From the NCBI RefSeq assembly GCF_002941025.1, contig NZ_PTJS01000001.1, positions 1,922,001 through 1,986,000 of the forward strand: 64,000 bases of DNA, in the 5' to 3' direction. The notes under the pieces are model-generated. The model was not told the origin of the DNA. It saw only the letters and a program-made list of their open reading frames with translations, and searched no databases. Source of the DNA: Streptomyces sp. QL37 (GTDB lineage Bacteria; Actinomycetota; Actinomycetes; Streptomycetales; Streptomycetaceae). Made by a program: the position numbers and the translations under genes. This document shows positions 25,980 to 33,926 of the stretch, piece by piece; positions within the stretch are counted from its first letter, which is position 1; every line of letters begins with the position of its first letter.

Positions 25980-26897
25980 CTAGAAGACGCTGACGCCGTA
26001 GGCGCTCAGAGCCTCGGTGACCGGCTGGAAGAACGTGGTGCCGCCGGAGGAGCAGTTGCCGCTGCCGCCGGAGGTGAGGCCCAGGGCCGTGGTGCCCGAG
26101 AAGAGCGAGCCACCGCTGTCGCCCGGCTCGGCGCAGACGTTGGTCTGGATCATGCCGTAGACGATGTCGCCGCCCCCGTAGTTCACGGTGGCGTTGAGGC
26201 CGGTCACCGTGCCGCCGTGGACGCCGGTGGTGGAGCCGCTGCGCTGGACGGCCTGGCCGACGCGCGGGGTCGCGGCGGAGGTGATGTCCTGGTAGCTGCC
26301 GTTGTACAGGTAGACCCGGCCGTCCGCTGCGGCGGAACTCGAGTGCCGGATGAGCCCGTAGTCGTTGGTCGGGAAGCTGGAGCCGGCCCTCGTGCCGAGG
26401 GTGGTGGTCTGCCCGGAGTTGGTGTACCAGGTGCTGCCTATCTCGGTGCAGTGCCCGGCGGTCAGCGCGTAGTAGGTGCTGCCGCTGCGGACGTTGAAGC
26501 CGAGGGAACAGCGTCCGCCGCCGGCGTAGATGGCCTGGCCGCCCGCGATGAGCTTGTTGAACGTGCCCTCGGTGCGGTTGACGTCGGCCTTCGCGCCCGA
26601 GTCGGTGACCGACTTCTTGATCGTGGCGATCTCGGCGGCGGTGACCGTGCTGTCGACGGTCACGACGACCTTGCCGGTGCTCGCCTCGGTGTACCAGGCG
26701 GTGCCCGCGATGTCGGCACCGCGCACGGCGGAACTGGCGTCGGCCAGCTCGGCCTTCGTCACGGTGGTGTCCGGTGCCGCCTGGGCGACCGCGGTGGGTG
26801 CCGCGAGCGCGACGGCGGTGACCAGACCTGAGGTCGCGGCGATGAGACGGGCGCGTCTGGAGATCGAGGAGAGAGGGGCGAAGCGCTTGAAGGTCAC
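25980..26897 (-). CDS. Streptogrisin A/B-like secreted serine protease (S1)
   Basis: A 305-residue preproprotease. Residues 1-41 form a signal peptide ending AVAQAA. Residues 42-116 are the short prodomain, and the mature chain should start at I117 ([19 protein letters not shown]). The catalytic triad is H149 (TAGHC), D179 (NDYGLI) and S261 (PGDSGG); disulfide pairs C130/C150 and C255/C282 are expected from family structure. The length and close likeness in the mature region match chymotrypsin-like Streptomyces griseus proteases. The start is GTG with GGAGG upstream. It digests extracellular protein. Confidence 0.95.
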   Translation of the reverse strand: MTFKRFAPLSSISRRARLIAATSGLVTAVALAAPTAVAQAAPDTTVTKAELADASSAVRGADIAGTAWYTEASTGKVVVTVDSTVTAAEIATIKKSVTDSGAKADVNRTEGTFNKLIAGGQAIYAGGGRCSLGFNVRSGSTYYALTAGHCTEIGSTWYTNSGQTTTLGTRAGSSFPTNDYGLIRHSSSAAADGRVYLYNGSYQDITSAATPRVGQAVQRSGSTTGVHGGTVTGLNATVNYGGGDIVYGMIQTNVCAEPGDSGGSLFSGTTALGLTSGGSGNCSSGGTTFFQPVTEALSAYGVSVF

Positions 26898-27447
26898 AGG
26901 ATCCTCCGTCTTTGGGGGGTGTCCGGTCCGCTGGGTGGGCGGTCCGGAGTATGCGGCTGTCCGCGACCAGTGGGTTCTAGTCGTGGACCTGCCAACCGCA
27001 CGCCTCGAATCCTTGACTCCGCTTCAACCGGTGACAAGGACGTCTTCCGGACCGGGACGGAGAACGGACCCTGAACTCCGATATGCGAGCGGATGACCTC
27101 CGAACAACGGCGTCCGCTCACCGAACGGAGGAGAGGAGCGAATTGCAGCAAAGCCCCTGACGGGGGGCGGACGTCGGCCGCTGTCTACGCGCATCGCGTT
27201 CACACACACCATGCCCTGCCCGGGTGGCGCACCGGCACGGGTCTCCGCGGCCCGGACCGGGCCTGTCGGGGCGCGGTCCGTTCGGGCGGCTTACCGGCGT
27301 TTTGCCCGGGCGCTCCAGATGGCCGGAATCAGCCCCTCCGGCGAAAACCGGCCGGGCGCCGGGCGCGGATCAGACCGGCGCGGCACTCTTGCGTGGCCAC
27401 ACCGGCGTGTGCTGCGGGGCGCCAGGGAGCCGGCAGGAGGCGCCGGC
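26898..27447. other. Gene-free stretch upstream of the streptogrisin-like gene
   Basis: The 550 bases hold no frame I can support. The 26898-27100 part is noticeably less GC-rich and should carry the protease promoter on the - strand, but I see no confident -35/-10 pair. GCCCC and GGGGGGC near 27153-27168 could form a small hairpin. Confidence 0.4.
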
Positions 27448-27843
27448 TCAGACCTCGGCGAACGGATCGTCGATGAAGGGCGTCGCCTGGTGGAAGTAGA
27501 GCAGCCACCCGTCCCCCGTCAGACGCCACAGTGAGCTGCGGTGGGACCGCAGGCCCTGGGACTCCGTGTCGAAGGTGAGGTGCACCAGGTCAGGCGCGAG
27601 CTGGTCGCCACGCATCCGTGACGCGGTGAGCGGGACGGGAGGCGGAGCATCCGGGTCCGCGTCCGGTTGTGTGAGCATGGCGATGATCGTGTCCCGCCGC
27701 CAGAGGCGGCCGCTGGTGCCGATCTCCCGGAAGTCCGGGTGCAGCAGCGTGGCCAGCACATCGGCGGAGGCCCGTACCACGGGGTCGAGGAGGCGGAGCT
27801 CTCCCTCGATGGCTGCGGCCACGGCGGGCGAGGGCTCAGTCAC
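27448..27843 (-). CDS. DUF4440/SnoaL-like (NTF2-fold) protein
   Basis: A 131-residue cone-shaped NTF2-like protein: helix IEGELRLLDPVVRASADVLATLLHPDFREIGTSG, then RRDTIIAML and two final strands (SSLWRLTGDGWLLYFHQAT). The pattern HPDF.EIG..G is common in DUF4440. Ligand or reaction unknown. The start is GTG and overlaps the end of the DUF1697 gene by eight bases, so the two are probably cotranscribed. Confidence 0.82.
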   Translation of the reverse strand: MTEPSPAVAAAIEGELRLLDPVVRASADVLATLLHPDFREIGTSGRLWRRDTIIAMLTQPDADPDAPPPVPLTASRMRGDQLAPDLVHLTFDTESQGLRSHRSSLWRLTGDGWLLYFHQATPFIDDPFAEV

Positions 27844-28384
27844 GCGTCATCTCCACAAGCTTGACCACGGTGTTCCAGTTACGGCTCGTGGCGACGAGGC
27901 CACGGGTGAAGGCGGGCCGCCCGAGCACCACGGCGAGCTTGGAGCGCCCGAGCCCGTCGGGCGCGTACAGATAGAGGGCGCGGTCCCCCAGCCGGAACTC
28001 CTCGGGGCGGAAGGCATCGGCGTCGAGCGAGGCGAACCGCGCGGCGTCCACGGCCTGGTCGAAGTAGGTGACGTGCAGCTGCTTCGCCTCCAGATCGGCG
28101 GCCGGAAAGGGACAGGCCCCGGCCACGCCCGCGAGATAGGCGCCCGTGCGGACGAGACAGTCGACCGGGAAGCCGAACCGTTCCTCGATCCCCCGCTCCA
28201 GCTCGGCGGCCAGGGCGCTCTCGTCGCCCGACGCGCTGCGGAACACGGCGTTGCCGCTCTGCAGGTGGGTGGCGACGTCCTCGTGTCCCAGCTCACCGAG
28301 CAGCGCACGGAGTTCCGCCATGGGAACCCGCCGGTGGCCGCTGACGTTGATCCCGCGCAGCAGCGCCGCGTACATCGTGCTCAT
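27836..28384 (-). CDS. DUF1697 family protein
   Basis: A 182-residue protein with the DUF1697 opening YAALLRGINVSGHRRVPMAELRALL and the HLQSGNAVFRS segment. The family is widespread, its function unknown. The ATG at 28384 removes an unlikely basic extension. It is followed with an eight-base overlap by the DUF4440 gene. Confidence 0.88.
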   Translation of the reverse strand: MSTMYAALLRGINVSGHRRVPMAELRALLGELGHEDVATHLQSGNAVFRSASGDESALAAELERGIEERFGFPVDCLVRTGAYLAGVAGACPFPAADLEAKQLHVTYFDQAVDAARFASLDADAFRPEEFRLGDRALYLYAPDGLGRSKLAVVLGRPAFTRGLVATSRNWNTVVKLVEMTRD

Positions 28385-28416
28385 GGGCCCCACCCTAGAT
28401 CTTTTCCACGGGCGAC

Positions 28417-28451
28417 GGCCGCCGCGCCCCGTGGGGGAGGGCGCGGCGGCC
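28417..28451 (-). terminator. Strong terminator hairpin after the subtilisin-like gene
   Basis: GGCCGCCGCGCCC (28417-28429) and GGGCGCGGCGGCC (28439-28451) form a perfect 13-bp stem with a nine-base loop, 30 bases beyond the protease stop on the - strand and before the DUF1697 start. Confidence 0.8.
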
Positions 28452-28480
28452 TCATGCATGTTCTACCCGGCCTGCCGGGC

Positions 28481-29683
28481 CTATTCCACGACCTTCAGGA
28501 GCTTGTTGGCCGTCCCCTCGGTCGCGTTGGAGATGGCGTCCGGGGTGGCACCGTCGGTCAGCGCCGTGGCGACCTCCTCCGGCGTGGCGTCCGGGTGTCC
28601 GCCGAGGTAGACGGCGGCGGCGCCGACGACGTGCGGGGTCGCCATGGACGTACCCGAGATGGTGTTCGTGCCGTCGTCGCTGTCGTTCCAGTCCGACGTG
28701 ATGTCCGAGCCGGGGGCGTAGATGTCCACGACCGAACCGAAGTTGGAGAACGACGACTGCTCGTCGTCCACCGTGGACGAGGCGACGGTGATGGCCTCGG
28801 GGACACGGGAGGGAGAGCCCTCGCCCGCGTCGCTCGACTCGTTGCCCGCGGCGACCGCGAAGGTGACGCCGGAGGCGATGGCCTTCTGGACGGCGGCGTC
28901 GAGGGCCGGGTCCGCGGAGCCGCCCAGGCTCATGTTGGCGACGGACGGGCCCTCGTGGTTCGCGGTGACCCAGTCGATGCCCGCGACGACCTGCTCGGTG
29001 GTGCCCGAGCCCGCGTCGTCCAGGACGCGGACGGCCACGATCTTCGCCTTCTTGGCCACCCCGTGGGACGCGCCCGCGATGGTTCCCGCCACGTGGGTGC
29101 CGTGTCCGTTGCCGTCGTCGGCGTCGTCGTCGTTGTCCACGGCGTCGAAGCCCGAAGTGGCGCGGCCCTCGAAGTCCTTGTGGGTGACGCGGACACCCGT
29201 GTCGATGACGTACGCGGTGACGTCCCCGCCGGCGGCGTCGGGGTAGTTGTACGCACCGTCACCGGCGGTCTCGGCCTGGTCGATCCGGTCCAGACCCCAG
29301 GACGGCGGGTTGTCCTGGGTGGCGTCGATGTGGAACTTCTTGTTCTGGACGACCTTGGACACGGCCGGGTCGGCGGCGAGCCGCTTGGCCTCGGTCTCCG
29401 AAAGCCCGCTGGCCGAGAAGCCGTTGATGGCCGACTTGTAGTTCCGCTTGAGGGTGCCGCCGTACTCCTTGGCCAGGTCGGCCTTGTCGGCCTTCTGGTC
29501 CAGCATCACGATGTAGCTGCCGGAGACGGCCGTCGCCGCGTCCGCGCCGTAGACGGTGCCCGTCGCAGGCGCCGTGGCGGCTCCGGCGAACGGGGTGGTG
29601 AGCAGGGTGACACCGGCGGCCGCTGCCACAGCGGTTATCGCGGCGGTGAGCTTGACCGAACGCACGCGCTTGTGAATTGCCAT
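28481..29683 (-). CDS. Secreted S8 family subtilisin-like protease
   Basis: A 400-residue preproenzyme. A signal peptide covers about residues 1-36 (basic start, long Ala/Leu core, AGAA). An inhibitor-I9 type propeptide follows (SGSYIVMLDQ..., to about 122). The catalytic domain has D161 (VIDTG), H194 (GNGHGTH), oxyanion N281 (AAGN) and S346 (GTSMATP). The ATG at 29683 was chosen over one seven codons upstream because it begins the charged signal region and has GAGGAG upstream. It resembles broad-specificity Streptomyces alkaline serine proteases of the proteinase K branch. Confidence 0.95.
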   Translation of the reverse strand: MAIHKRVRSVKLTAAITAVAAAAGVTLLTTPFAGAATAPATGTVYGADAATAVSGSYIVMLDQKADKADLAKEYGGTLKRNYKSAINGFSASGLSETEAKRLAADPAVSKVVQNKKFHIDATQDNPPSWGLDRIDQAETAGDGAYNYPDAAGGDVTAYVIDTGVRVTHKDFEGRATSGFDAVDNDDDADDGNGHGTHVAGTIAGASHGVAKKAKIVAVRVLDDAGSGTTEQVVAGIDWVTANHEGPSVANMSLGGSADPALDAAVQKAIASGVTFAVAAGNESSDAGEGSPSRVPEAITVASSTVDDEQSSFSNFGSVVDIYAPGSDITSDWNDSDDGTNTISGTSMATPHVVGAAAVYLGGHPDATPEEVATALTDGATPDAISNATEGTANKLLKVVE

Positions 29684-30119
29684 GAAGAGGGGTCTCCTCG
29701 TCATTCTTTTGTGGGGGGATTGGCCCTCGGCCGGAAGATCTCCGGGGGCTGCCTCGAAACCCTGCTCGATTGACGCGCCCAGATCAAGACCTTCATGTAG
29801 CCGTCACGTACTCGGCAAGCTTTCGTCACAGGAAACCTGCGCACTCCTCTTCATCTCGGGCAAACTGCCGCATCCTCAGCCGAACATGAGGACGCATGCG
29901 GGTTCCGGTCGGGTGAACTTGGCACGATCGAGCACGCATGACCCCACTTCATTGCTAATGAACGCGCGAACGGAATGTCATGTTTCTTTTGTGCAGACCC
30001 CCAGTGACCCACCACACCCCTCACGCGAAAACACATGGCACACCGCTTGTACGACAAGTGGGAGTGACGCGGCGTCAGGCAGTCGGTCCCGCACCGCCGC
30101 TGCCGCGGCTCCGGAGCCC
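29684..30119. promoter_or_regulatory. Divergent region between protease and exopolysaccharide operon
   Basis: This 436-base region is lower in GC than its surroundings. It contains TTCATT-GCT-AATGAA (29948-29962), a perfect inverted repeat with three-base spacer that could be an operator, about 160 bases before the first exopolysaccharide gene. The in-frame extension of that gene through here has non-coding composition. A ten-codon ATG frame at about 30033 ends at TGA near 30066; I do not call it a gene. Confidence 0.45.
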
Positions 30120-31409
30120 GTGGCCGCCGCGAGCCTGCCGTCCCAGGCCCAGCACGGGCGGCGCCCGACGGTCGCGGTCGTGGGCCTCGGTTACGTCGGG
30201 CTGCCGACCGCGCTCTCCCTCCACGCGGCCGGCCACACGGTGGTCGGCCTGGACATCAGCGAGCCCCGGCTGCGAGACATCCGGTCCGGCCGGGTCGACC
30301 TGTTGCCCTCGCAGCACGGCCGGCTGACCACGGCTCTCCAGGACGCGGACTTCCGGCTGACGGCCGACCCCGCCGCGGTCCTGGGGACGGACGCGGTGAT
30401 CATCTGCGTGCCGACCCCGGTCGACAGGGATCTCGTGCCCGATCTGCGCGCGCTGACCGCCGCCTGCGCGTCGGTGGTGGCCCACGCGGTACCGGGACAG
30501 CTGCTGGTCCTGACCTCGACCAGTTATGTCGGCACCACGCGTGACCTCCTCGTCGAGCCGCTCGAAGCAAGGGGGTTGCGGCCCGGCACCGATGTGTTCG
30601 TGGCGTTCGCACCCGAGCGGATCGACCCCGGGAACCCCGCCCACTCCCCCGAGCGGACCCCGCGCGTCATCGGCGGTGTCACTCCCCGGTCGGCCGAGCT
30701 CGCCGCCTCCCTGCTGGCCGGAACCGCGCCCTCCGTCCACCGGGTGGACAGCCCGGAAGCCGCCGAGATGAGCAAGCTGTGGGAGAACACCTTCCGGGCG
30801 GTGAACATCGCACTGGCGAACGAACTGACGGAGAGCTGCCTGGAGTTCGCACTGGATCCGCGGCAGGTCATCGAAGCCGCGGCCACCAAGCCGTACGGCT
30901 TCATGCCCTTCTACCCGGGCGCGGGCGTCGGGGGGCACTGCATCCCCTGCGACCCGCACTACCTGCTGTGGCAGTTGCGGGCGAGGAAGAGGACGTCCCC
31001 TCTGGTGGACACCGCGATGACGGCGATCGCCGAGCGGCCCGCCCGGGTCGCCGGGAAGGCGCGGGACGCCCTCGCCGCCGCGGGGCTGGGGACCGCCGGC
31101 TCCCGGGTGCTGATCCTGGGCGTGGCCTACAAGCCCGGTGTGGCGGATCTGCGCGAGAGTCCGGCCCTGGAGATCATCGACCGGCTCACGTCCTGGGGCG
31201 CCACCGTCGAGTACACGGACCCGCTGGTCCCGAGCCTGGACCGGCACGGCGTCGTACGGCGCAGTGTCGACGCCCCCGGAACGCTGGACTGGGACCTGGT
31301 CGTCGTCCACACCGTGCACCCCGGGACGGACCTGGGCTGGCTGGACGACGGCCCCGCCGTCCTGGACGTCACGCATCGGCCGGCCACGGCCACCGGCGCC
31401 GCCGTATGA
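30120..31409 (+). CDS. UDP-HexNAc-type nucleotide-sugar dehydrogenase
   Basis: A 429-residue NAD-dependent enzyme oxidising C6 of a UDP-sugar to the uronic acid. The Rossmann motif is GLGYVG (22-27) and the catalytic cysteine C274 sits in GVGGHCIPCDPHYL. That motif is typical of the UDP-N-acetylhexosamine dehydrogenases (WecC, WbpA, TviB) and differs from the GGSCFPKD pattern of UDP-glucose dehydrogenases. The GTG at 30120 is my best start; the site upstream (CCGGAG) is weak, so the N-terminus is uncertain by tens of residues. The stop overlaps the next gene (ATGA). Confidence 0.85.
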   Translation: MAAASLPSQAQHGRRPTVAVVGLGYVGLPTALSLHAAGHTVVGLDISEPRLRDIRSGRVDLLPSQHGRLTTALQDADFRLTADPAAVLGTDAVIICVPTPVDRDLVPDLRALTAACASVVAHAVPGQLLVLTSTSYVGTTRDLLVEPLEARGLRPGTDVFVAFAPERIDPGNPAHSPERTPRVIGGVTPRSAELAASLLAGTAPSVHRVDSPEAAEMSKLWENTFRAVNIALANELTESCLEFALDPRQVIEAAATKPYGFMPFYPGAGVGGHCIPCDPHYLLWQLRARKRTSPLVDTAMTAIAERPARVAGKARDALAAAGLGTAGSRVLILGVAYKPGVADLRESPALEIIDRLTSWGATVEYTDPLVPSLDRHGVVRRSVDAPGTLDWDLVVVHTVHPGTDLGWLDDGPAVLDVTHRPATATGAAV

Positions 31410-32341
31410 GCGCCTCCCCGGCGCCCAGCCGGCGCATGCTGCTCACCGCCGCCGTCGCGACCCCGGCCGCCGGGCTGGCCGGCGTCCTGACCTCGGACGG
31501 GCCCGGTCCGGACGCCGCGGGCAGACCAGGGGACGGCAAGGCCGCCGGAGGCCCGGCGTCCGCCGGCCCGAACCCGGGGGAATCGGATCCGGCGGCGCCC
31601 GCCGGTGGTCCCGGGGCTCCTTTCCGCCCGGACTTCCCGACGGAGGGCCTGGTCACCAACGAGTACGCCTACAGCCGTCCGGACTCCGAGGACGCCCGCC
31701 TCTCGCACGACTGGATCGTGACCAGCGGTTCCCTGTTCGCGCAGTGGGCCTTCGGGTGGACCGGCGCGCCCGACGGCGAGGCGCCCGGCCCCGACTCGGG
31801 CCTGCACACGGGGTCGGCCGTCTTCCGGCTGGTGAGCCGCCGTCAGGACTTCGGCGACACCACCGTGCGGTCCTGGGTGTTCCTGAAGCCCCCGGGTGCC
31901 ACCGGGCGCACCCCCGCGCAGGACTGGGACGGCGGGCATCTCTGGCTCCGCCACCACAGTGCGCAGGAGCTGTACGCCCTGAGCTTCCGCCGCCGCGACG
32001 GCATGGTCGTTCTCAAGCGCAAACACCCGGCGCCGGGCCGGCCCGTGGACGAGGAGGGCGTCTACACCACACTCGCGACGGCGGATCACGCCCTCGACTA
32101 CGGCCGGTGGCACCAGATCTCGGCCACGGTGGCCACCCGGGGGGACGACCGGGTCCGGATCGCGCTCTCCCTGAACGGCCGGACGGTCCTCGACGCGGAG
32201 GACCGGGAACCGGGCCGGCTGACGGAGCCGGGCGGGGTCGGGCTGCGCGGCGACAACACCGAGATGGCCTTCTTCGGCTTCACGGCGCGGGACCACGGCC
32301 GCCGTCCCCCACATCCCCCGGCGGACGGGGCGTACCGGTGA
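31406..32341 (+). CDS. Secreted lectin-like (LamG/concanavalin-type) protein of the exopolysaccharide operon
   Basis: A 311-residue protein beginning with a twin-arginine-like leader (PSRRMLLTAAVATPAAGLAGVL) and a Gly/Pro-rich linker to about residue 75. The remaining 230 residues look like a jelly-roll carbohydrate-binding or lyase-related domain: SHDWIVTSGSLF, SAVFRLVSRR, LWLRHHSAQELYALSFRRRDG and GRWHQISATV. No catalytic residues are recognised. Placement between the dehydrogenase and the GT2 synthase suggests binding or processing of the exported polymer. Overlaps both neighbours by four bases. Confidence 0.75.
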   Translation: MSASPAPSRRMLLTAAVATPAAGLAGVLTSDGPGPDAAGRPGDGKAAGGPASAGPNPGESDPAAPAGGPGAPFRPDFPTEGLVTNEYAYSRPDSEDARLSHDWIVTSGSLFAQWAFGWTGAPDGEAPGPDSGLHTGSAVFRLVSRRQDFGDTTVRSWVFLKPPGATGRTPAQDWDGGHLWLRHHSAQELYALSFRRRDGMVVLKRKHPAPGRPVDEEGVYTTLATADHALDYGRWHQISATVATRGDDRVRIALSLNGRTVLDAEDREPGRLTEPGGVGLRGDNTEMAFFGFTARDHGRRPPHPPADGAYR

Positions 32342-33822
32342 ACGCCCTCCACCGGCCGCAGGCCGGTCCCCGCGCCTGTGCGCCTGACGGGCACGACACC
32401 GTGCCCGGCCCTCGCGGGATGCGCGCGCTCACGCACCGGGTCACGCCCACCGACCCCGCGCTCCGGCACGGGGTGCGCCGGCTGCTCGTCCTGCTCTGCC
32501 TGATGCCGCTCCTGGTCGTCCTGGCCCATCACGCCGTACGACTGCCCCGTCTGAACCTGCCCGTCTGCTACGGGCTCGTCGTGCTGGCCGGCACGATCGC
32601 CCTGCTCTACATCGCCTACAGCCGGTACGAGGACCCGGCCGAGGGCGAACTCCGGGTGCGTCCGGGCCCCGACGAGGCCTTCCCGCCGCTGCCCGCCGCC
32701 CCCCGGGTCGCGTTCCTGCTGGCCGTCAAGGACGAGGTGGACGGCATCGAGGCGTGCGTACGCTCCATGGCCGCCTCCGACTGCCCCGGGGTGCGGATCA
32801 TCGTCGTGGACGACCACTCCCAGGACGGGACGGGTGACGTGCTGCGCCGGCTCCGGGACGAGCTCGGCATCACCGTCATCCATCTGGACTCCAACGTCGG
32901 CAAGAAGCACGCGCTGGTCCGCGCCTGCGAACTCGCCGACACCGAGATCATCGCCTTCACCGACTCCGACTGCGTCCTCGCCCCCGACGCCCTGCGCCGC
33001 TGTGTGCGCGCCCTGGTCACCCACCCGGAGCTGGGGGCCGTGAGCGGCCACTGCCGGGCCCTGAACACGGACGCCGGCTTCCTGGCGCGGGCCCAGGACG
33101 TCTGGTACGAGGGCCAGTTCAGGGTGGCCAAGGCGGCCGAGGCGTCCTTCGGCTCGGTGTCCTGCGTCTCGGGACCGCTGGCCGTCTTCCGCCGGGACGC
33201 CGTCTACAACTACCTGCCCGCGTGGGCCGACGACCGGTTCATGGGCGCGCCGTTCCGCTTCGCCACGGACCGCCAGCTGACGGGATACGTCCTCGGACAG
33301 GCGTGGAGGGGCGCTGCGCTCAAGCGCCGCTACGCCGGATCCCCTTTCGTCGAGGAGGACTTCACCGAGCGCCGCTGGCGCGTCGGGTACGTACGCTCCG
33401 CGAAGGTGTGGACCGATGTGCCCGCCCGGCTGGGGCCCCTCCTGCGGCAGCAGGTCCGCTGGAAGAAGAGCTTCATCCGCAACCTCTTCTTCACCGGTTC
33501 CTTCATGTGGCGCCGCGGTCCCGGACCCGCGGCCCTCTACTACGGGCACGTGCTGTGGGTGCTCGCCGCACCGGTGATGGCGTTCCGGCATCTGGTCTGG
33601 GCGCCGGTGCACGGAGCGCTCTTCCTGACCCTGCTCTACTTCTGCGGAGTGATCCTCAAGGGCTGCGTCTGGGGCCTCGCGTACAGGATCGACCACCCCG
33701 GGGACACGCACTGGCGCTATCGGCCCCTCATGAGCCTGTTCTCCTCGGTGCTGATGGCCTGGCTGCTGCCGTACTCCCTGCTCACCGTCCGGCGCGGCGT
33801 CTGGTCCAGGGGGGCGGCATGA
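32338..33822 (+). CDS. Processive family-2 glycosyltransferase (polysaccharide synthase)
   Basis: A 494-residue membrane enzyme of the PgaC/hyaluronan/cellulose synthase type. Two N-terminal helices (LLVLLCLMPLLVVLAHHAV and the next, about residues 52-105) precede a GT2 domain with D158-D159, D209-S-D211 (TDSDC), and QQVRW (371-375), the processivity motif. C-terminal helices follow (LWVLAAPVMAF, LFLTLLYFCGVILKG, LFSSVLMAWLLPY). It should polymerise a nucleotide sugar and thread the chain across the membrane. The GTG start overlaps the previous stop (GTGA). The sugar used is not shown; the operon points to HexNAc or its uronic acid. Confidence 0.92.
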   Translation: MNALHRPQAGPRACAPDGHDTVPGPRGMRALTHRVTPTDPALRHGVRRLLVLLCLMPLLVVLAHHAVRLPRLNLPVCYGLVVLAGTIALLYIAYSRYEDPAEGELRVRPGPDEAFPPLPAAPRVAFLLAVKDEVDGIEACVRSMAASDCPGVRIIVVDDHSQDGTGDVLRRLRDELGITVIHLDSNVGKKHALVRACELADTEIIAFTDSDCVLAPDALRRCVRALVTHPELGAVSGHCRALNTDAGFLARAQDVWYEGQFRVAKAAEASFGSVSCVSGPLAVFRRDAVYNYLPAWADDRFMGAPFRFATDRQLTGYVLGQAWRGAALKRRYAGSPFVEEDFTERRWRVGYVRSAKVWTDVPARLGPLLRQQVRWKKSFIRNLFFTGSFMWRRGPGPAALYYGHVLWVLAAPVMAFRHLVWAPVHGALFLTLLYFCGVILKGCVWGLAYRIDHPGDTHWRYRPLMSLFSSVLMAWLLPYSLLTVRRGVWSRGAA

Positions 33823-33926
33823 GAGATCTGTCCCGTCTGGTCACCAGGGCGCTGGCCGCACTGCTCAGCGCGGCCGCCGTCGTCGCCGTCTACCTTCTCG
33901 TGCTCTCCCGGGGGGCCCTGCCGTGA
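33819..33926 (+). CDS. 35-aa single-helix membrane peptide in the exopolysaccharide operon
   Basis: Begins in an ATGA overlap with the synthase and ends in a GTGA overlap with the deacetylase, so translation is strongly implied. The peptide has a basic N-terminus (MRDLSRLVTRA) and one hydrophobic helix (LAALLSAAAVVAVYLLVL, about 12-29). Synthase partners such as PgaD are also small membrane proteins coded beside the GT2 gene; by position this may be a minimal analogue. No sequence likeness to PgaD is claimed. Confidence 0.75.
   Translation: MRDLSRLVTRALAALLSAAAVVAVYLLVLSRGALP

Noticed and set aside
23792-25993. 733-aa + strand frame over the isomerase-like and PanE-like genes
   Set aside because: Its sequence is low-complexity reverse-strand composition; both - strand genes have strong family signatures.
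26898-27447. Small + strand gene at 27093-27476
   Set aside because: No ribosome-binding site, Arg/Gly-rich composition and overlap with the DUF4440 gene end; nothing recognisable.
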